Source of the DNA: Maribacter aestuarii
GTDB lineage: Bacteria; Bacteroidota; Bacteroidia; Flavobacteriales; Flavobacteriaceae
Length of the DNA: 64,000 bases
NCBI RefSeq assembly: GCF_027474845.2
Contig: NZ_CP107031.2
Location: 806,001-870,000, forward strand
Reading direction: 5' to 3'
Below, piece by piece: positions 26,522-35,500 of this stretch; the stretch's first letter is position 1, and every line of letters starts with the position of its first letter. The translations under genes were made by a program, and so were the position numbers. The notes beneath the pieces were generated by a model. That model searched no databases and was not told where the DNA came from. It saw nothing but the letters and a program-made list of their open reading frames with translations.

Positions 26522-28011
26522 GTGACAATATACTCTCAAATAGGCTAATAAAAAGACTGGTATTCTCCTTTCTGGCCATTCTCGTTTTGGCAGGGGTAAG
26601 CTATACAATAGCCACCATCTACCTATCCAATAAGTACTTTTATGAAACTACCCAAAGACTGCATTCCAATTTGGCGCAAGACTTAATTGACGAGAAGTTT
26701 ATTGACCAAAGCCCAATTGATAGTGCGGGAGTAGTGAACAAAGCTTTGTTCGGAGATATTATGCACGACATGATGGCGGTAAACAGAGCAATTGAGGTCT
26801 ACTTACTAGATTTGGATGGGCGTATACAATACTCTGTAGTTCTTGACCATGATGCACCGGATACCAATCTAAAGAAAATAGACCTAGCTCCAATTAAAAA
26901 GTTTATTTCCTCTAAAGGTCAGAATTATATTCTTGGGGACGATCCAAAGAACTTGGACAACAAACAGGTCTTTTCCGCCGCTCATTTTGATAAGAATGGT
27001 AAAGAAGGTTACATCTATATTATATTGGCTGGAGAGGATTATCTGGCTACCAGAAATACGCTCTTTAATAGCTATGCCCTAAAACTGGGGTTGGGAACAT
27101 CCCTCTTGACCCTTTTTTTTGCGGCAGTTCTGGGAATATTATCAGTCTGGTATCTGACAAAAAATTTAAGGGCTGTGGTCTACGCCGCCAAACGTTTTCA
27201 GCAGGGGGATTTAACATATAGAATTAAGGACGCAGAGAACACCGATTTGGCAGGAGTCGCTACCACCTATAATGAAATGGCGGATACCATTTTGAACGAT
27301 ATTGAAAAAATAAAGTCGCTAGAGGTTTTGCGACGAGAGTTAATTGCCAATATTTCACATGATTTACGGACACCACTTGCCATTATGCAAGGATATATCG
27401 AAACCTTGCAAATGAAGGATATCGAACTAACCAATGAGCAACGTTCAGATTATTTAAAAACTATAAAATCCAGTGGGGAAAGGCTTTCTAAACTTATTTC
27501 ACAGCTTTTTGAATATTCGAAATTGGAAGCCAATCAGATTGAACCACAAAAAGAGCCATTTTTAATAAGTGAGTTGGCCAACGATATTCACAGGAATTAT
27601 CAAGTACTGGCAGCACAAAAAAATATAAGTTTAAAATTAGAAATGAAGAAGGGTATTCCCCTTGTTTTTGCGGATATATCACTTGTTGAAAGAGCAATAC
27701 AGAACTTAATGGACAATGCCCTAAAGTTTACACCTGAAAAAGGAGAGATTATCGTAAAAATTGAACCCAAAGGAAAAAATGTTGAGATTACGATTAAGGA
27801 TTCAGGTCCGGGAATTCGAAAAGAAAACCAGGCACTTATTTTTGAGCGCTACCGCCAGACCAAAACAACGAAACAGAAGGAAGGGGCGGGTCTTGGCCTC
27901 GCTATTGTGAAAAAAATAATAGAACTCCATAATGGAAGCATAAAAGTTTTAAGCAAGCCTAACGAGGGCACTGCTTTTAGTTTCAGTCTACCGGTCTATG
28001 ACACGGCTTGA
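26518..28011 (+). CDS. Sensor histidine kinase
   Basis: A 497-residue membrane kinase. It has TM1 (about 15-35), a periplasmic sensor of about 150 residues (40-185, with LLDLDGRIQYSV resembling a PAS-like ligand fold), TM2 (about 190-213), HAMP (about 214-265), a HisKA domain with the phospho-accepting His281 in ISHDLRTPLA, and an ATPase domain with the N box MDNALKFTP, DSGPGI and GAGLGLAIVKK. It partners the overlapping response regulator. The signal is not known. An in-frame run of eight T at 27113-27120 is intact, a useful contrast with the frameshifted T8 and A8 runs elsewhere in the window. Confidence 0.94.
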   Translation: MSDNILSNRLIKRLVFSFLAILVLAGVSYTIATIYLSNKYFYETTQRLHSNLAQDLIDEKFIDQSPIDSAGVVNKALFGDIMHDMMAVNRAIEVYLLDLDGRIQYSVVLDHDAPDTNLKKIDLAPIKKFISSKGQNYILGDDPKNLDNKQVFSAAHFDKNGKEGYIYIILAGEDYLATRNTLFNSYALKLGLGTSLLTLFFAAVLGILSVWYLTKNLRAVVYAAKRFQQGDLTYRIKDAENTDLAGVATTYNEMADTILNDIEKIKSLEVLRRELIANISHDLRTPLAIMQGYIETLQMKDIELTNEQRSDYLKTIKSSGERLSKLISQLFEYSKLEANQIEPQKEPFLISELANDIHRNYQVLAAQKNISLKLEMKKGIPLVFADISLVERAIQNLMDNALKFTPEKGEIIVKIEPKGKNVEITIKDSGPGIRKENQALIFERYRQTKTTKQKEGAGLGLAIVKKIIELHNGSIKVLSKPNEGTAFSFSLPVYDTA

Positions 28012-28071
28012 AGAGTTCTAAAAATACCTTCGACCGAAATTATTATTTATCTTTAAGGTAAAATTGCTTTA

Positions 28072-29232
28072 ATGATACTTACCGATTCGCTTTTGGATTT
28101 TTTCTTAGAAACCAGAAAGCATACCGAAACTATTTGCCAACCTTTAGAGATTGAGGATTATGTGGTACAACCAATCGTAGACGTGTCTCCTCCTAAATGG
28201 CATCTAGGACACACCACTTGGTTTTTTGAAGAATTCATTTTAAAAGTATACGATGAGGACTATAAGGTTTATGATGAAGATTTTTCATTTGTCTTTAATA
28301 GCTACTACGAAAGCGTAGGTAAAAGGGTAGTACGTTCGGACCGTGGCAACCTTTCCAGACCTTCCGTCAAAAAAGTCTATGAATATCGGGCCCATGTCAC
28401 CAATGCCATTAAAGAATTGATTTCCAATGTTGACAATAATGAGATGGATGAAGTAATGGAAATCGGTATCCATCATGAAAAACAGCATCAGGAATTACTG
28501 CTTACGGACATTAAATATATTTTGGGAAATAATCCACTACTGCCGAAGTATTCGAATACATTCAAGGAAAACCCAGTCGAAAATCATACCTGCGAGTGGA
28601 TAGCAATGGATGAAGGCATCTATGAGATTGGACACAATTCTGCGGAATTCTGCTATGACAATGAATTGGGCAGGCACAAGGTTTTTCTACATTCTTATCG
28701 GATAGCGAATAAACTAGTAACCAATGGAGAATTTATTCAATTTATAAATGATGATGGATATAAGCGGTTTGAGCTTTGGCACGCCGAGGGCTGGGATTGG
28801 GTAAACCAACAGCACATTGCCGCACCTTTATATTGGCACCTAATTGATGGTGAGTGGCAACACTACACGTTAAGCGGGCTGCAAAAAATAAACTTCGAAG
28901 CGCCTTTGACCCACATCTCCTATTTTGAAGCTTTTGCCTTTGCGCAATGGAAAGGTATGCGACTACCAACGGAATTTGAATGGGAGGCCGCTCAACATTT
29001 TTTCAAATGGGGACAACGTTGGGAATGGACAGAAAGCGCCTACCTACCCTATCCCAATTACCAAAAAGCAGATGGCGCACTGGGAGAATACAATGGGAAA
29101 TTTATGGTGAATCAAAAAGTGCTCAGGGGAAGCTCGGTAGCCACACCCATTAAACATTCCAGGCCTACCTATCGCAATTTTTTCCCGACATACCTTAGGT
29201 GGCAATTTACCGGATTAAGGTTGGTTCAATAA
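28072..29232 (+). CDS. egtB: Ergothioneine biosynthesis protein EgtB (sulfoxide synthase)
   Basis: A 386-residue EgtB. The N-terminal DinB-like region carries the iron ligands: a His in PKWHLGHTTWF (His44/47) and the HX3HXE motif at 135-141 in HHEKQHQEL. The C-terminal formylglycine-generating-enzyme-like domain includes MRLPTEFEWEAA, LRGSS and YRNFFPTYLRWQFTGLRLV. It forms the C-S bond between hercynine and a thiol using oxygen. No egtA or egtC is near, which fits an EgtB type that uses cysteine directly, though that is inference. egtD follows after 16 nt. It is too short for an OvoA fusion. Confidence 0.9.
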   Translation: MILTDSLLDFFLETRKHTETICQPLEIEDYVVQPIVDVSPPKWHLGHTTWFFEEFILKVYDEDYKVYDEDFSFVFNSYYESVGKRVVRSDRGNLSRPSVKKVYEYRAHVTNAIKELISNVDNNEMDEVMEIGIHHEKQHQELLLTDIKYILGNNPLLPKYSNTFKENPVENHTCEWIAMDEGIYEIGHNSAEFCYDNELGRHKVFLHSYRIANKLVTNGEFIQFINDDGYKRFELWHAEGWDWVNQQHIAAPLYWHLIDGEWQHYTLSGLQKINFEAPLTHISYFEAFAFAQWKGMRLPTEFEWEAAQHFFKWGQRWEWTESAYLPYPNYQKADGALGEYNGKFMVNQKVLRGSSVATPIKHSRPTYRNFFPTYLRWQFTGLRLVQ

Positions 29233-29248
29233 TCTCGACATATACTAC

Positions 29249-30220
29249 ATGACTAAAATAAGTACGCAGAAACTCACCACAGATTTTGAACGCGAAGTGC
29301 GACAAGGTTTAACGGACTTCCCCAAACATTTATCCTCTAAATATTTTTATGACGCCGTGGGTGATAAACTTTTCCAGGATATTATGGCGATGCCAGAATA
29401 TTATTTAACGGATGCGGAATTTGCTATTTTGGAACAACGCAAAACTGATATCACTGAATTGTTTTCCCGTGGCTCAGAAACTTTTAATCTTATAGAATTA
29501 GGTGCAGGTGATGGCAAAAAAACAAAAATCCTTCTTAAGGAATTGTCCGACCAGAATATAGATTTCACGTATTTACCCATTGATATAAGTCAGAATGCCC
29601 TGAACCAATTGACGGAAACCATAGAAAATGAATTGCCCACCGTAAAAACCAAAGCCCTACAAGGAACCTATTTTGAAACCCTTTCGACCTTCAATGAATT
29701 AAACTACGCCAAAAAAGTAATCTTGTTTCTCGGCTCCAATATAGGAAACCTTTTGCATGAACAAGCCATTAATTTTCTTCGTAGTGTGCGAGAAATCATG
29801 TTAAAGGATGATTTACTTTTTTTGGGCGTTGATCAAAAAAAACATCCGAAAAAAATATTGGATGCCTATAATGATGCAACGGGAATTACCGCTGCCTTCA
29901 ACAAGAATATTTTGTTCAGGATAAACAAGGAACTTGGAGGGGACTTTAATCCAAATCAATTTTTGCATTGGGAAGTGTACGACCCGGAAACCGGTACAGC
30001 AAAAAGTTACCTAGTCTCAAAAGAAGCACAAGAGGTTTCAATAAAAAAATTAGATTTGACAGTTAGCTTTAAATCCTGGGAAACTATTCATACCGAAATT
30101 TCCCAGAAATACGACGACGAAATCATGCAGTGGTTGGCACAAGAATCAGGGTTAACTATTGAGACCGAATTTAGTGACGCGCAAAATCAATTTAAAAATT
30201 ACGTTTTAAAAAAGAACTGA
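29249..30220 (+). CDS. egtD: L-histidine N-alpha-methyltransferase (EgtD)
   Basis: A 323-residue SAM-dependent methyltransferase of the histidine-specific family: SSKYFYDAVGDKLFQDI, PEYYLTDAE, SAM motif I LIELGAGDG (81-89), YLPIDISQNAL, LFLGSNIGNL and LLFLGVDQKK. It trimethylates histidine to hercynine, the first step of ergothioneine synthesis. It sits between egtB and the DUF427 gene in one compact operon. Its dependence on SAM links it to the metK gene in the window only loosely. Confidence 0.94.
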   Translation: MTKISTQKLTTDFEREVRQGLTDFPKHLSSKYFYDAVGDKLFQDIMAMPEYYLTDAEFAILEQRKTDITELFSRGSETFNLIELGAGDGKKTKILLKELSDQNIDFTYLPIDISQNALNQLTETIENELPTVKTKALQGTYFETLSTFNELNYAKKVILFLGSNIGNLLHEQAINFLRSVREIMLKDDLLFLGVDQKKHPKKILDAYNDATGITAAFNKNILFRINKELGGDFNPNQFLHWEVYDPETGTAKSYLVSKEAQEVSIKKLDLTVSFKSWETIHTEISQKYDDEIMQWLAQESGLTIETEFSDAQNQFKNYVLKKN

Positions 30221-30224
30221 ACTT

Positions 30225-30506
30225 ATGAAAGCAATTTGGAATGACACGATTCTAGCAGAAAGTGATGATACTTTGGTTATCGAAAACAATCATTATTTTC
30301 CTGCAGAGAGCATAAAAAAAGAATATTTCAAATCCAGCGATACCCATACCAATTGCCCTTGGAAGGGCACCGCTTCTTATTATACCTTAGCCGTAGATGG
30401 AAAAGAAAATAAGGATGCCGCTTGGTATTACCCAGAAGTGAGCGAATTGGCAAAAGGCATTAAAGGAAGGGTTGCCTTTTGGAAAGGTGTAGCTGTAGTA
30501 AAGTAA
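30225..30506 (+). CDS. DUF427 domain protein
   Basis: A 93-residue single-domain DUF427 protein: KAIWNDTILAESDDTLVIENNHYFP, SDTHTNCPWKGTASYYTL and the end GRVAFWKGVAVVK. The family has a small beta fold and no firm biochemical role. It starts 4 nt after egtD, so it belongs to the egtBD operon and may act on, or protect, a product of that pathway. A strong terminator follows. Confidence 0.88.
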   Translation: MKAIWNDTILAESDDTLVIENNHYFPAESIKKEYFKSSDTHTNCPWKGTASYYTLAVDGKENKDAAWYYPEVSELAKGIKGRVAFWKGVAVVK

Positions 30507-30532
30507 TACGGGGGAATATAGATAGAACATAT

Positions 30533-30566
30533 AAAAAAGGCATGGAATTAATTCCATGCCTTTTTT
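30533..30566. terminator. Bidirectional terminator after the egtBD-DUF427 operon
   Basis: AAAAAAGGCATGGAATT (30533-30549) pairs exactly with AATTCCATGCCTTTTTT (30550-30566). It serves both the plus-strand operon and the convergent glycogen-binding domain gene. Confidence 0.93.
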
Positions 30567-30583
30567 AATATTTTAAACTAATA

Positions 30584-30880
30584 CTATAATTCTAGAACAG
30601 CGTTCTCAGAACCAGCATAGTCGTTCCACTTGTATCCATCCGCTTCGGTTTCATTTATGAAAGCACCGTCAACGATGTACTTAAATTCATAAGAGTTCTC
30701 TTTTGGTAAGTCGAAGGTTCCTTTAAAGGTACCGTTCTTTAGTTTCTTCAAGGTGCTACCTTTTGGGCTCCAGTTATTGAAGTCACCTACTACGGCTACT
30801 TTTTTTGCTTCTTCTGCAGGTACTGTAAAAGTTACCTTACATACCGGTTTAGTCTTTAAATATTGTTTTGCTATTGCCAT
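30584..30880 (-). CDS. Stand-alone glycogen-binding (CBM48/AMPK-beta-like) domain protein
   Basis: A 98-residue protein that is little more than one early-set carbohydrate-binding domain: VCKVTFTVPAEEAKKVAVVGDFNNW, then the Lys/Trp-rich LKKLKNGTFKGTFDL and YEFKYIVDGAFINE. In AMP-kinase beta subunits and glycogen branching enzymes this domain binds alpha-glucan. Here it has no catalytic partner and no signal peptide, so it may be a small cytoplasmic alpha-glucan-binding or protein-targeting factor. It has a clean ATG start, its own terminator and is monocistronic. Confidence 0.88.
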   Translation of the reverse strand: MAIAKQYLKTKPVCKVTFTVPAEEAKKVAVVGDFNNWSPKGSTLKKLKNGTFKGTFDLPKENSYEFKYIVDGAFINETEADGYKWNDYAGSENAVLEL

Positions 30881-31036
30881 GATTATGTGATTTTTATAAT
30901 TTACGGCAAAACTACTATATTAAGATGCTCATTTCCAATGATTAATATCATTTTTATGAAATTGATAAAAATTTGGTAAGATTTAACATCACTTATAAAA
31001 ATTGGACCATCAAAATTTAGAAGTAAATAATTACAA

Positions 31037-32119
31037 CTAGGCTGTTTTTAAGATTCTTACAATCGTATTCAGGTCGTTTTCATTATTATAAAAGTGAAAC
31101 CCAACACGTACACCATCTCCACGTTGCGCACACAATACATTTTCATGCAATAATCGTTGAAATTTATGATTGTCAATTTTTAGATTAAAGATGGTACTAT
31201 GCTTCGCCCTTTCTATTATATCATCGTCTAAAAGTCCTAAATCTGTAAATTCCTGTTTCGCCTTGTGGGACAAATTGTTGTTATGGGCCGATATTTTGTC
31301 CATACCTATACTCTTTAAATACTCCAAAGAGAACTTAAGGCTTCCAAAATTGAGACAGGATAAATGGCCTGGCTCTAACTTTTTGGCAAACCTGATGCTT
31401 TCCTTTTTATCAACATCGCCATTTGCCGAATTAAAGCCAATCGTTTTTGGAAAAAATTCCTCCTTAACTTGGTCAGAAAACAACATAAACCCATTGCCAT
31501 ATCCTGCTAATAACCACTTGTAGGCACTGGCCCCAAGAACGTCTATTCCAGAGGATTCAAAATTGAAATCTACTACACCGCAAAACTGCGTTCCATCAGC
31601 AATGATAATTAAATCAGAATATTCCTTCTTCAAGTCCTTTATAAATTCCAAATCGATGAGAAAACCATCTAGCCACTGTACCAAGCTGATGGCCAAAACG
31701 TCAATATTCTCGGAGCGCACGGTTTCCCTAATTTCGTTTTCCACATCGGCGCTCATCTTTACATAAGAGATGTCAAATTTCCGATCTTCAAATGGCCAAT
31801 TAACAGATGGATAATCGTTCTCCAGCAATAGAATTTTCCTTTTGGGGTCCAATCCTTCCAACAATACGTTCAATCCCGTTGAAAAATTGTTTACCAAGGC
31901 TATATTTTCCGTCTTACAATTAAAAAAAGTTCCAACGGTCTTACGGGTATCGCTCAGTATCTTCATGGTTTTTTCACGCATATCGCTCCCGTGCAAAAGC
32001 AAATCCAAATCGTGTTCTTGGCGCCAATCAATTAGGGAATCGTACAAAGGTCCAAATACGGCGGTGTTGACATATATACTTTTTCGTACTACCGGAAAAT
32101 CGTTTCTTATTTTTTCCAT
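31037..32119 (-). CDS. Class V aminotransferase-fold PLP enzyme
   Basis: A 360-residue PLP enzyme of the class V (cysteine desulfurase/kynureninase) fold. The Schiff-base lysine is Lys201 in GASAYKWLLAGYGNGF, and the pyridine-contacting Asp175 lies in IIADGTQFCG. It has NTAVFGPLYDSL at the start and NFSTGLNVLLEGL at the cofactor loop. The flexible Cys-bearing loop of desulfurases was not identified. The ergothioneine C-S lyase EgtE belongs to this fold, and egtB-egtD lie 0.8 kb away, so an EgtE-like role is possible but not shown; the two are convergent, not one operon. Confidence 0.78.
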   Translation of the reverse strand: MEKIRNDFPVVRKSIYVNTAVFGPLYDSLIDWRQEHDLDLLLHGSDMREKTMKILSDTRKTVGTFFNCKTENIALVNNFSTGLNVLLEGLDPKRKILLLENDYPSVNWPFEDRKFDISYVKMSADVENEIRETVRSENIDVLAISLVQWLDGFLIDLEFIKDLKKEYSDLIIIADGTQFCGVVDFNFESSGIDVLGASAYKWLLAGYGNGFMLFSDQVKEEFFPKTIGFNSANGDVDKKESIRFAKKLEPGHLSCLNFGSLKFSLEYLKSIGMDKISAHNNNLSHKAKQEFTDLGLLDDDIIERAKHSTIFNLKIDNHKFQRLLHENVLCAQRGDGVRVGFHFYNNENDLNTIVRILKTA

Positions 32120-32370
32120 CTAAATCTTATATCTGTAATATCTTGTTATTGTATAAACAAAAAGTCAGTCCTCCAACACTTGTATTGCATCAATGGTATC
32201 CACCCCTACCTGCGTTGACTATGAATTGATTTCTCTATTTAATATCTATGGCAAATTGTCATATAGATTATGCACAAAAATCAATTGCCGTATCTTAGCT
32301 TAAAGATAGTTATTGTCGCATTTTAATGGCGTGCTTTTTGCTATTTCGTTTCATATAATTTAGAAAAACA

Positions 32371-32865
32371 GTGAATACTATTACGATGATAGCGGCGGCA
32401 GCGGAAAACGGTGCTTTAGGAAAGGATAATGATTTAATATGGCATCTTCCAGATGATTTTAAAAGATTTAAGCGTCTAACCACGGGACATAAAATCATTA
32501 TGGGCCGAAAGACTTTTGAGAGTTTTTCTAAACCCTTGCCCAACCGTATTCATATTATCATAACCAGGGATAAAGATTATAAGGTAGATTCTAAAGACTG
32601 CATTGTGGTAAATTCTTTGGTTGAAGCGCTCCAATTAGTTTCAAATGAACACGCCTACATTATCGGCGGTGGTGAAATTTACAAACAGGCCGAACCTTTC
32701 TCGAACACGATAGAACTTACCAAGGTACATGAGAGCTTTGAGGCGGATACGTATTTTCCGAATCTTGACCATAAAACATGGAAGCTCGTAACCGAGGAAT
32801 ACCATCCAAAGGATGAAAAGCACAAGTATGCTTTTAGTTATTTAACTTACATAAGAATAAAATAA
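32371..32865 (+). CDS. folA: Dihydrofolate reductase
   Basis: A 164-residue DHFR reducing dihydrofolate with NADPH. It has MIAAAAENGALGKDNDLIWHLPDDFKRFK (substrate Asp in the LPDDF segment), GHKIIMGRKTFESF, and YIIGGGEIYKQA. The frame can begin only at GTG 32371 or at ATG 32386, because a stop codon lies 5 codons upstream. The GTG is preferred because starting at 32386 would remove the first beta strand (TITMIAA). It follows a 251-bp gap in which nothing recognisable was found. It complements thyA. Confidence 0.94.
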   Translation: MNTITMIAAAAENGALGKDNDLIWHLPDDFKRFKRLTTGHKIIMGRKTFESFSKPLPNRIHIIITRDKDYKVDSKDCIVVNSLVEALQLVSNEHAYIIGGGEIYKQAEPFSNTIELTKVHESFEADTYFPNLDHKTWKLVTEEYHPKDEKHKYAFSYLTYIRIK

Positions 32866-32915
32866 CGACTATCCCGAACTATTTGGAATTTTTAATAAAA
32901 TTGTCCCGCCAAAGG

Positions 32916-33704
32916 TCAAAAATCCAAATAAGCCACTTTAACCGAATTTCTATGGTCATCTAAAAATCGCTTAAGTACGCTCACGTTGGAGTTTGTATAA
33001 AATTGATGCTTGCCATTAACCTTAGAAAGGTTTAATATTCCGTGCTGCTCTAAAATAGATTTCGTCTGCCGCGCAACCGCCTCACCAGAATCAATGATTT
33101 TAACGCTCTCGGGCAGCAATTCTTTTAATAAGGGTATCAAATACGGATAATGGGTACACCCTAAAACCAGATAATCTATTCCCTTATCCAACATTGGCCG
33201 TAAGTACTCTTGTAAAAGTTGCCTTGTTTTTTCATTTCCCACTTCACCGCTTTCAATAAGTTCTACCAATCCTTTACCCTGTTGCTCCACAATTTCTATC
33301 CCCTCCCCATGGTTAAGTGAAGTGCTGTGAAACAAACTACTAGTTAAGGTTCCTTTAGTGGCTAAAACGCCGACCGACTTAGATCTTGAGTTTAAGGCCG
33401 CAGGTTTTATGGCTGGTTCAATACCAATAAATGGAACCTTATAGGTTTTTCTAAGGTAGTCTATGGCATTGGTAGTCGCCGTGTTACAGGCCACGACGAT
33501 TAACTTGCAATTATGGTTTAAAAGATACTCGGTGTTTTTGATACTTAGTCCCAGTATTTCCTCAGAAGATTTTTCTCCATATGGAGCGTTTTTACTATCA
33601 GCTAAATAAATGGAATTTTCCTTTGGCAAAAGGGCTTGAATTTCCTTCCAAATAGAGGTTCCTCCAATCCCGGAATCAAAAACGCCAATGGGAAGTTTGC
33701 TCAT
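32916..33704 (-). CDS. murI: Glutamate racemase (MurI)
   Basis: A 262-residue glutamate racemase that makes D-glutamate for peptidoglycan. FDSGIGGTS is near the N-terminus, the catalytic cysteines are Cys73 in VVACNTATTNA and Cys183 in VLGCTHYPYL, and APYGEKS is present. The length is normal. It starts 9 nt after the end of the phosphatase gene on the same strand, so the two are likely cotranscribed. Confidence 0.96.
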   Translation of the reverse strand: MSKLPIGVFDSGIGGTSIWKEIQALLPKENSIYLADSKNAPYGEKSSEEILGLSIKNTEYLLNHNCKLIVVACNTATTNAIDYLRKTYKVPFIGIEPAIKPAALNSRSKSVGVLATKGTLTSSLFHSTSLNHGEGIEIVEQQGKGLVELIESGEVGNEKTRQLLQEYLRPMLDKGIDYLVLGCTHYPYLIPLLKELLPESVKIIDSGEAVARQTKSILEQHGILNLSKVNGKHQFYTNSNVSVLKRFLDDHRNSVKVAYLDF

Positions 33705-33713
33705 AATACCATA

Positions 33714-35384
33714 TTACTCTAATACTTCGGCGATTGGCTGACCCGTATTACCGCTCGGAAAGGATATTCCTAATAGTGTGGCTATTGTGGGAGCAATATC
33801 AGGGATTTCCGTTCTTGCTACGGTACTTCCTTGCTTTATACCCTTTCCGTAAAAAAGTAAAGGACAGTGCGTGTCATAAACTTGAGGAGAACCATGTGTT
33901 GACCCCGTAGACCCGTAACTAGCAGTGCCAGGTTTTAAGACCAACAATATATCTCCAGATCTTTTCTGGTTGAAGCCATTTTGTAGGATATAGGGTATTC
34001 CAGAGGTATAGTCGTTCTGCCACATTTGATAACCCGTATATACCCTGTCTACATAATCATAGCTTAGAAGTTCAAGCGCGATTGTTTCTTGAACGTTTTT
34101 TAATTCCAAATCTAGATTTTTAACAATTTTATCATCCAAAAAGAATTGAAGGTTTGAAAAATTCTTAATGATATCCTCGGTGCCATATTTGAATTTTAGA
34201 AACTCTGAGAATTTTGTTTGGGTCGTTTCATAATCCACATAACCAGCGGGTATTCTTTGATCTTTAAGATAACTAGGAACTTCGACTGCACCGTGGTCTG
34301 CCGTTAAGAAGACGGTATACTCTTCTTTGCCTACATTTTTGTCCAAAGCTTTGAACAGTCGCGCCAAGTCTTCATCCAATCGGAGATAAGTATCCTGTAT
34401 CTCCTTTGAATTTACACCGTATTTATGACCTACATAGTCGGTACTTGAAAAACTAATAGCTAAGAAATCGGTTATCGCATCCTTACCTAAGTTTTCCTGT
34501 TTTAAGGCCTCAATAGCAAAATCCGTAGTAATACTATTTCCGTAGGGCGTAGCCTTAATTAATTCATAATCCCGTGTTTTATCTAATAGGTTTGGCGTGC
34601 TGTGGGGAAAGGTAGGAGTAACCTCATCTTGGAACAACCCCTCATAACCATTATTATCCGGACCGCTTTCCAAATATGTATTTATATCACCTAATGTAGT
34701 CCAAGCCTTCTTATAGGATTGAGCCTTTCCTGAGGAGTTAAAATCATCCACCCATTTAGGTAGCTGATTCATATAATAGGTGCTGCTTATCCACTTTCCT
34801 TCATCCCCACCATGAAACCAGTATGCGGCGTTGGCCGTATGCCCTCCGGGTAGTACGGCACCCCTATCCTTGAGGGCAATAGCTATTGTTTTTCCCCTCA
34901 TTTGCGTGTGCAATCTCAACTCATCCGTAATGGTAGTGACCGTCATTCTATGTGGTGACATTTTACCTGCATCAGAAGCAGTGCCCACGGAATTATACGT
35001 ATCATCCGAAGCGCAGTACACATCAATATCATTTTCCTTATCGTACCAGTTATTTCCAATTATACCGTGAGTTGCAGGTGTGGTTCCAGTGTAAACCGAT
35101 GTATGCCCGGGACCTGTGCTAGTAGGTGCGTAGTTAAAATGGTTGTTCTTGCAATTATAGCCCTCTTCTACAAACCGCTTAAAACCATCATCCCCGTAAT
35201 GCTCGTAAAATCTGGTCAGGTAATCATAACGCATTTGGTCCACTACGATACCCACAACCAGTTTTGGAGACACTTTTATTTGGGTTGTCTCCTCTGTTTT
35301 GTCTCTTTTTTGGGAATTAACGGAAAAAGCGATAAGTAGTGCCAAAATAAAGGTAGGAAAGGAAAAAAGACTTCTAATTTTCAT
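33714..35384 (-). CDS. pafA: PafA-like alkaline phosphatase
   Basis: A 556-residue exported phosphatase of the phosphodiesterase/nucleotide-pyrophosphatase branch of the alkaline phosphatase superfamily. The signal peptide ends near VNSQ (about residue 24). Metal ligands and the Thr nucleophile lie in GIVVDQMRYDYL and APTSTGPGHTSVYTG (Thr90), FLTADHGAVEVP holds further ligands, and STHGSPQ is present near the end. It is close in length to Flavobacterium PafA, a broad phosphomonoesterase supplying phosphate. The frame opens at 35423, but the ATG at 35384 is the natural start because the signal peptide begins there. It is cotranscribed with murI. Confidence 0.9.
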   Translation of the reverse strand: MKIRSLFSFPTFILALLIAFSVNSQKRDKTEETTQIKVSPKLVVGIVVDQMRYDYLTRFYEHYGDDGFKRFVEEGYNCKNNHFNYAPTSTGPGHTSVYTGTTPATHGIIGNNWYDKENDIDVYCASDDTYNSVGTASDAGKMSPHRMTVTTITDELRLHTQMRGKTIAIALKDRGAVLPGGHTANAAYWFHGGDEGKWISSTYYMNQLPKWVDDFNSSGKAQSYKKAWTTLGDINTYLESGPDNNGYEGLFQDEVTPTFPHSTPNLLDKTRDYELIKATPYGNSITTDFAIEALKQENLGKDAITDFLAISFSSTDYVGHKYGVNSKEIQDTYLRLDEDLARLFKALDKNVGKEEYTVFLTADHGAVEVPSYLKDQRIPAGYVDYETTQTKFSEFLKFKYGTEDIIKNFSNLQFFLDDKIVKNLDLELKNVQETIALELLSYDYVDRVYTGYQMWQNDYTSGIPYILQNGFNQKRSGDILLVLKPGTASYGSTGSTHGSPQVYDTHCPLLFYGKGIKQGSTVARTEIPDIAPTIATLLGISFPSGNTGQPIAEVLE

Positions 35385-35500
35385 GCGGAATTTCTTAATA
35401 AGGTAAAAGTAAATAAAATACATAGCCCTTAAAAGTTCAAATGAGGTTTAAATCCATTCCTTTATTGTTATTTTTACGCGAAGAAATCTATTTTTAATAC

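Noticed and set aside
31037..32119. Firm annotation of the PLP enzyme as cysteine desulfurase or EgtE
   Set aside because: The desulfurase catalytic Cys loop was not identified and the gene is not in the egt operon, so only the fold is claimed.
32120..32370. Possible small gene or riboswitch between the PLP enzyme and DHFR genes
   Set aside because: No frame, aptamer motif or strong hairpin was found in this AT-rich gap.
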